Assembly: GCA_020284085.1 (NCBI GenBank)
Contig: JACEVL010000163.1
Location: forward strand, 336,001 to 400,000
Direction of reading: 5' to 3'
Source: Aporrectodea caliginosa
Taxonomy: Eukaryota; Annelida; Clitellata; Crassiclitellata; Lumbricidae
DNA length: 64,000 bases
Below, in pieces: positions 58,395 through 64,000 of this stretch (position 1 is its first letter; each line of letters starts with the position of its first letter). The notes below the pieces were generated by a model that made no database searches, had not been told where the DNA came from, and saw only the letters and a program-made list of their open reading frames with translations. Both the position numbers and the translations under genes were made by a program.

Positions 58395-59234
58395 GGGTAT
58401 ATTTCACAACCGGAGGCAAATTAGATCAATTTCCGTCTTCTCCTTTCGGCGGCTTACACAAGGTGTAAAATTATAATTTTTAATTTTTAAATACAACATT
58501 GGGCATAAGTTAGTTATAAAAATTTATTTCTTTTATATTATTTGGATGATTAGTATGAGAAAAAATTATAAAGTCCAATTTTAACCCGAAATTGCATTAT
58601 CCTTCTAATGGTGCGTCAATTCAACGTTGCGTTAGGGCAACAGTTGAAGCGCTGAACTGATTTTTTATAATTTTTAAATCATTAACTTACACATATCTAT
58701 TGCTCCATATGGTTTTATTAACTTATTAACGAACAAAATAATTAAAAAATAAATGAAACTCTCTGTCTTCAACTATTGCTTACAACTCCGTTACGAATGG
58801 GTTTCTGCCATCTATGGAATAAATTGAAAACTCAATTTCATTGAATTAACATCTTCGATTGCAGGAAACATTTCTGCATTGATTTTACCAAAAAGAAATC
58901 AATATGGATGTTTGCTTCTGTTGACAATTTTAGGTAATGGTTCACCCTATGAGAGGCGCTTTATAAATGTTTGAATACAATAAAAAAATATATTGTATTG
59001 TGTATTTATTACATAACGGAGTTGTAAATATTTTGGAACCAAAGTTGTGTATGTTTCACATAGTAAAAAACTAAAATGAAAAATTAGGCCAAATCTGTCA
59101 AATTTAAGCTCTGCTCAATATTAAGTATGCTTCAGCACTACCATGCAAATATTTGTGTAAGAAATGTTTTCTATTTTCATGAATTTTTTTCTCTAATTCT
59201 ATTTCTGAATTTGCCTCCGGTTGTGAAAATACCC
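58395..59234. mobile_element. 840-bp TIR element with nested inverted repeat
   Basis: CACAACCGGAGGCAAATT at 58405-58422 and its perfect reverse complement at 59208-59225. The repeats extend outwards through GGGTAT(A)TTT to 58395 and 59234 with one indel. Inside, TACAACTCCGTTA (58781-58793) and its perfect complement (59014-59026) form a second pair. GAGAGGCGCTTTATAAATG at 58951-58969 is a LINE-type 3' signature within it. AT-rich, no transposase frame. No clean target duplication was found, so class is open. Confidence 0.7.
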
Positions 59235-59982
59235 ATTAGGCATTGGCAGGATATAAGTTGCCAATTAATAAATAATAATTAGATAAGACGCCTTAAGTTA
59301 CAAGATCTCTTCGAATGAAACAGAGGAAGGGGTGAACGAGCGGCGGGGTTGGAGTGCGTTGCAATGTCCTTCGGCACAATAGGGAGAATTGCAGAATAAT
59401 GGACGATGTCGGTGACAATTGGAGACTAATTCTGCCATATAAGTGCCACTGGACAGATTGGATTCTGATGCCCCACCGGCGCTGGGTGCCCCACCTCAGC
59501 CAGAGTCAGGTGGCAAGTAACGAAATTTGTAAATAATTCTGTCTGAGATTTTGATTGATTGACTGGGGAACTGCGCCTCTGAGTATTATCTGCTGAATAA
59601 AGCATCAGCATCATGTGACTAAAAACTACAATTAGAAAATTTAATGTGATCGATCAGCTGATTCTTTCTTATTAATTCACTTGTTAGATAAGAAACTGAT
59701 TTGTCCTTCGCTAGACTTTATAATATCGCTTATGTAAAGTACTAAGTACGTAGATACATGATACAAACATAACCTACATCATCATCGTCAGTATAATTAA
59801 CGAGCGCATTCTATAAAATATTTAAAATCTGTTAGATTAGCAAGTAGCACCTTTGGGTAATATTTTAAAGGCGCTGAAGGAAAGCAAAGATTCCAACAAC
59901 ATGGATGCAACAAAAATTGAGCCACATTAATGTATGTTTCTACTAGACATTTTCAAGAAAGGTTCGCATTGAATATAAAGCC
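59235..59982. other. Anonymous sequence
   Basis: GATTGATTGACTGGGG at 59551-59566 and GCTGAATAAAGCATCAGCAT at 59592-59611 resemble retroelement tail ends. No gene supported. Confidence 0.45.
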
Positions 59983-60265
59983 TATAAGATCTTCTTGGTA
60001 GGTCTATGTTTTAGGTCCATTAGAAGATCTTGGTAGGTCTAAAAGATCATCTTTGTAGGTCTATGACATCATCTTGGTAGGTCTATAAGATCATCCTTAA
60101 TAGGTCTGAAAGATCAACTTATAGGCCTATAATATAAGATCATCGTGGTAGGTTTATAAGATCATCCTTGTACATGTAGGTCTGTTAGGATGTCTTGGTA
60201 GGTCTATAAGATCATCTTGGTGGGTCTACAAGATCTACTTCGTAGTAGGTTTATAAGATAACAAG
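59983..60265 (+). repeat. Degenerate ~22-bp minisatellite, about 12 units
   Basis: Units of the type TAGGTCTATAAGATCATCTT followed by GG repeat with many substitutions and some length changes. AT-rich and noncoding. Confidence 0.85.
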
Positions 60266-61169
60266 CATAATTCTCTTGTTGTCCGTTATCTCACGTCTTT
60301 TATCATCAGTTTCGTAATCAATCATATCTGTTCTGTCATCAGTCAGTGCTTCCTTCTTCCTCTTCTTCTTCTTTTAGCGCCTTTTCCATCGGCAACATTC
60401 ATGCATATTTCATGACAGCAAATGTTCCTCGTTTGTCGACAGCAAAACGAAGATGAAAATGAGCCATATCTGCATCGACGCTGCTTAATGAAACACGGAT
60501 ATCCAGGCGCAAGACAGAAACATCGAGAGAAACTGAAAGTGTCAGACAGACAGACAGACAGACTAAAAGACGCTGTTAAAAGAAGCTTAGTTGAGACAGA
60601 GAAAAGGGACAGATGGATACAGAGAATAAAATGAAGAGCAGTAGTGGAGAGAGTCGGAGACAGAGACAGACAGAGATATAGAGGAAGAGGCAGCGAAACA
60701 ATGACAGTCACAGAGAGTCAGAGAGAGACGAAAGGAAGGCGATAGACAGATACACGTCAACACAAACTCTGCCTCCTTCGTCCAACACGGGCTACTGATT
60801 GAAGATGCTAATCGCAGGACCAGCGCAGCAGACCAACGATACAACGAACGATATGAGTTACACAGCTTCTGTATCCAGCCCAACCGTACCTTAAGTAGAC
60901 CACAGGAACGCTGCAGCTTGGACTCTGCGAGCAGACCAAAAGCAGAACGTTGTATTGGAAATTAGCAACCGACCATAACATTGTTCGGTACAGCGTTGTC
61001 CATCGTAGCGCTGTCCATGCATCGTTTTCTCCGCTCTCCTCGATAGCTGATGCCTGACCAAACATGACCATCGGTCATTTATTATCAATCTGCGGTCCAG
61101 CTTTCAGCTAGCTATGGAAACCGGATGTCGACAGAGAGCCACACACGTTGGTAAGAATTCCTGCACAGT
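60266..61169. other. Anonymous sequence with GACAGA-rich tract
   Basis: 60545-60770 is degenerate GACAGACAGA/AGAGACAGA DNA. The rest is unique. This region could include the promoter or an upstream exon of the GTPase gene, but nothing in the sequence identifies either. Confidence 0.5.
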
Positions 61170-61260
61170 AACCTCTTCTTCCGCTGCTCCGGAATCGAAC
61201 TCAAGACCTCCGACGATAGGACAGACGGACTATTTACCTGTTGGGCCGTCGCAGAGAGAC
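61170..61260 (-). mobile_element. Possible tRNA-like SINE head
   Basis: On the minus strand, GGCCCAACAGGTAAATAGTCCG could hold a decayed A box, and TTGAGTTCGATTCCGGAG about 33 bases later fits a B box. No SINE body or tail is recognised after it. Weak evidence; it could be chance or part of the gene's 5' region. Confidence 0.3.
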
Positions 61261-61517
61261 GCATTTGTTGCCGTATGGTCGACATACGGACACCTGTTAG
61301 AATGGCGTCGTCTCGTCTGTTCCTCAGGTGAAAGATCGTTCTGTCCCATAGCCCTGCCGCCAAGGAATGGTGTTGACAGAGGCGCATAGTGGTTTGGCGT
61401 TGACCTTTTTGAACCCTTACTCGACCGTCAGATATGAGCGGCTCATTGAGTGGCCCTGGGTGACCTCGTTGACCTTACTTTACTCTCATGACTCAGCCAT
61501 AGCTGTATACGTGAGAA

Positions 61518-62478
61518 ATGAACCCGCCACTTTCTGGTCCCGAGTCGTCGAACAGTCTCGTGGGATTCGACATCAAGTCCATCCTCAACCTGGACGACTT
61601 CGAGGAGTTCCGGGCGCGGGCGTCGAGCGGCGGCAGCGTCTACGGGATGCTGCGTCGCCAGGCCTTCCTTCGCGGCCCGGCGAGGACCGGACCTGGTCCG
61701 GGCAATCGACCGATGCAGCGCCAGCGCTCGAGGAGCCTCATCCAACGAAGCGTGGCGCTGCCAGAAGACAAGAGCATCCTGAAGATGCTCTGCGACTATA
61801 CGGAGAAGAAGAAGCTGATGAAGGAGAACCGTCGCCACTCGGAGGCCGCTCTCTCCTACAACCGCGGCCCTCCAGACTTCCCTTCGGCTGTCCGCCAGGG
61901 GACGTCTCCCGTCAGACTCAAACGCACCCTCACGCCCAAATACTCCCGCGTTCCTGCGTCCGCCGCTATCCCCGTTCCGTCGCAGGTGCCCGAGGAGGAG
62001 GACCCGATCATCGTACCAGGTCAGGCGTCGGCGTCGGCGTCGCTTCAGGCAACAATCAGCGGCGGACAGACCCTCAACCAACCAACGGAGATGACGAAGC
62101 TGTCGCTTGGCCCTCCAGCGCCTTCTTCCAGAAACGTCTGTCGACGACGATCCTTCTCGCTGACCCAGTACGGTCTGGTCAACGACGGCGATGAGGTCGT
62201 CACCCTGCCGACGAGCCCTGGTACGTCCTTCATACCGACGAATGCCTTCGACGGATGTATGTCGACCGTGCCGTGCGGCCCTGCCCAGCGGTCGCGGGCG
62301 GCCAGCGTCTTCTCGCCCGAGGCCGCCCAACTGTTCGCCAACAACTCCCGGACGTCCATCTCGGCAGACACACCGATGCATCGGGTCCTGATGCTGGGAG
62401 GACCAGGCGTTGGAAAGACGGCGCTTACGCAACAGTTCGTCACCTCAGAGTATATGGCCGCTCAAAATACTAGCTTCG
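61518..62478 (+). CDS. RGK-type (Rad/Gem/Rem-like) small GTPase, first coding exon (partial)
   Basis: Encodes 320 residues plus one base before the donor site. Residues 1-285 form a long basic, serine-rich extension; conserved-looking stretches are GFDIKSILNLDDFEEFRA (16-33) and SLIQRSVALPEDKSILKML (73-91). The Ras fold begins at HRVLMLGGPGVGKTALTQQF (288-307), with P-loop G294-x4-G-K-T301, then SEYMAAQNTSF. RGK proteins are membrane-associated Ras relatives that inhibit voltage-gated calcium channels and bind calmodulin and 14-3-3; RRRSFS (209-214) and RSRAAS (258-263) are candidate kinase/14-3-3 sites. The start is the first ATG after an in-frame TGA at 61512, with G at -3. Other long-tailed Ras relatives remain possible. 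Switch II, NKxD and C-terminus lie outside. Confidence 0.75.
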
Positions 62479-62484
62479 GTAAGT
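62479..62484 (+). other. Splice donor GTAAGT, phase 1
   Basis: TTCG|GTAAGT: the consensus donor sits right after Phe320 and one base of the next codon. The open frame continues to 62684, but past this point it loses GTPase character and base composition drops from GC-rich to AT-rich, supporting the splice. Confidence 0.85.
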
Positions 62485-62720
62485 TGGTTTTTCTTATCGA
62501 TTCGAGTTTTTGGTTGGTAGCCGTGGGAATTAAACTTTGTCTCCAAGGTCCTGAATTGGAATCAGTACTTTATTTAGACCCGAAGGCAGAAACTAATCAG
62601 ACGTCACAACATACATGCACAAATCTGAACAAACATAAAGTCAAACGCACAGACTGCGAAAATGTTCGTATTAATAATTATTAATGCCTATTAATTATTC
62701 TAAATTGGCACCTTATCAGA

Positions 62721-62899
62721 ACTTTTAGCAACCTTGATATCATAACCAACCTTTTAGCAACCTTGATGTCATAACCAACCTTTTAGCAACCTTGATATCA
62801 TAACCAACCTTTTAGCAACCTTGATATCATAACCAACCTTTTAGCAACCTTGATGTCATAACCATTAACCAACCTTTTAGCAACCTTGATGTCATAACC
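62721..62899 (+). repeat. 29-bp minisatellite, six units, intronic
   Basis: Units begin CTTTTAGCAACCTTGATRTC and continue ATAACCAAC; the R position alternates between A and G. The junction before the last unit has a six-base insertion (ATTAAC-type). Confidence 0.95.
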
Positions 62900-63879
62900 C
62901 GACTGTAAACGTTGAAACCTTGTTAAGGCAAGAATCAGTTTTCATTCAAATAAGTTGCGTCCTGTGACACCGTGGTTATTAAATCAGAATTAACGAATAT
63001 TGATTCAATATTGATTGATTGATTGATAAGACCCGTAGGCAGAAGCGAATTGTATCAGCAAAATGTCCGTTCACTAGGAGGAACGTGATCTGAATCATTT
63101 TGCAGGAGCGCAACCTGTGGGAGAAATGCTCATTCAGTTGGAAATACTCTGAATCAGCTATGAAAGGCCTTTGGGGGTAGGACCGATTTGCTTGGGGACA
63201 GTGTATTTTCAGAGGTCATTGGTCCGGTTTAAAGGAAGAGTTGCCTCTTTCCCCAATAAACCCAGCTTCCTTTAATCTGTAGGTTCTCTATTTCTAAGAA
63301 GTAGAACTCAACTGAGTGACATCCTTAAGTCAATCTAGCAGTTGTTGCTTTCATGTCAGAAACATGTTGATGGTATTTATTTTATTATCTACAATCATGG
63401 TTGTAAAAAAATCATCTTCTGTGATATTGCAATGACAACAAAGACAAACTAGTATTAAAATTTTATATTCAAATAGCGCAATACTGTATCTAGAAAACCT
63501 TTTTGCGCTCGCTCAAAAGTTTTTTTTAAAGTCACATATCAGCGTAAATATGAGTGCAATAGGCGGCTTATTTTGCGCAATGATAATATTGTATAGCATA
63601 ATTTTGCGAACAAAAGATGTTAGGCCTATCAGCATTCATCTCCACTAAGAGGTGCTAAGGCGCTACATAAATTATATCCAGAAGCACGTATAGACTATCC
63701 GTATATATATATGGCAGTCTATGGGCTGCGCTGATGTGGACTGAATCAAGAAAGCAGGGAGTTTGTCTCTCTTGCGTGTCGCCGTTGTGGACGATCATTC
63801 TACATTATTCCAGTTACGCATGAACGAACGACTGTTCTAGTTACGCATGAGTCAATCCTACACTGCTGCCTAGATGTCT

Positions 63880-64000
<121 letters not shown>

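Noticed and set aside
61367..62432. Overlapping 275-codon plus and 329-codon minus frames across the GTPase exon
   Set aside because: They overlap the real exon in other frames, have no P-loop or other motif, and arise because the exon is GC-rich and poor in stops.
62479..62684. Continuation of the GTPase frame past the P-loop to a stop at 62684
   Set aside because: A consensus GTAAGT donor lies exactly where homology to small GTPases stops, and the downstream residues lack switch I/II.

Overview
This is 64 kb of animal nuclear DNA, almost certainly from a marine invertebrate. The evidence is a spliced metazoan-type gene with a canonical GTAAGT donor, many degraded non-LTR retrotransposon 3' ends, tRNA-derived SINEs, hAT and mariner-type DNA elements, and very abundant di-, tri-, tetra- and hexanucleotide arrays. 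I cannot name the phylum; the frequent AGGCCTA words and the LINE/SINE content would suit an echinoderm, another marine deuterostome or a lophotrochozoan, but that is only an impression. Nothing looks prokaryotic or organellar, and there is no CRISPR array.

Only one convincing host gene is present. An exon at 61518-62478 on the + strand encodes 320 residues of a long-N-terminus Ras-related GTPase, best matched to the RGK (Rad/Gem/Rem) group. It ends just after the P-loop at a phase-1 donor, and the rest of the gene lies beyond the window. The last 1.5 kb is its first intron. Everything else is repeat-derived or anonymous, and almost all other long open frames are translated microsatellites.

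Layout: 1-7.5 kb is anonymous DNA with purine-rich and CTGT/ATGT/CT arrays, a small TIR element (1674-1923) and a retroelement 3' end with an ATTG tail. 7512-8300 is an internally deleted DD37D mariner-like transposon in a TA array. 9-14.6 kb has CATA and ATC arrays, LINE 3' fragments and a repeated CTTA-tailed element. 17.5-21.6 kb holds four retroelement fragments, two carrying the same nuclease-like C-terminal domain, plus a tRNA-SINE, all joined by ATT/AAT arrays. 22-30 kb is dominated by CCAT, CTGA/CTCA and pyrimidine triplet arrays and an unidentified fossil ORF. 29951-33243 and 35593-39127 are a direct segmental duplication containing two LINE fragments; the 2.35-kb spacer holds a 21-bp minisatellite, an opposite-strand LINE with a hAT MITE nested in it, and the end of another hAT-like element. 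39-48.4 kb has minisatellites, an unclassified hairpin-bearing repeat, a second SINE family, a (GC)26 tract, a LINE fragment and a hAT MITE with an exact 8-bp target duplication. 49-61 kb has a second copy of the first SINE family, a CRE palindrome, a 1-kb element with inverted 14-bp arrays, an 840-bp TIR element and a 22-bp minisatellite.

The main theme is that retroelement tails seed microsatellites. The motif GGCGCTATATAAAT, or a near variant, recurs about a dozen times, often directly next to a different simple array. No operon-like cooperation between genes exists here. Coordinates of degenerate repeats and truncated elements are by eye, to about 10-30 bases.
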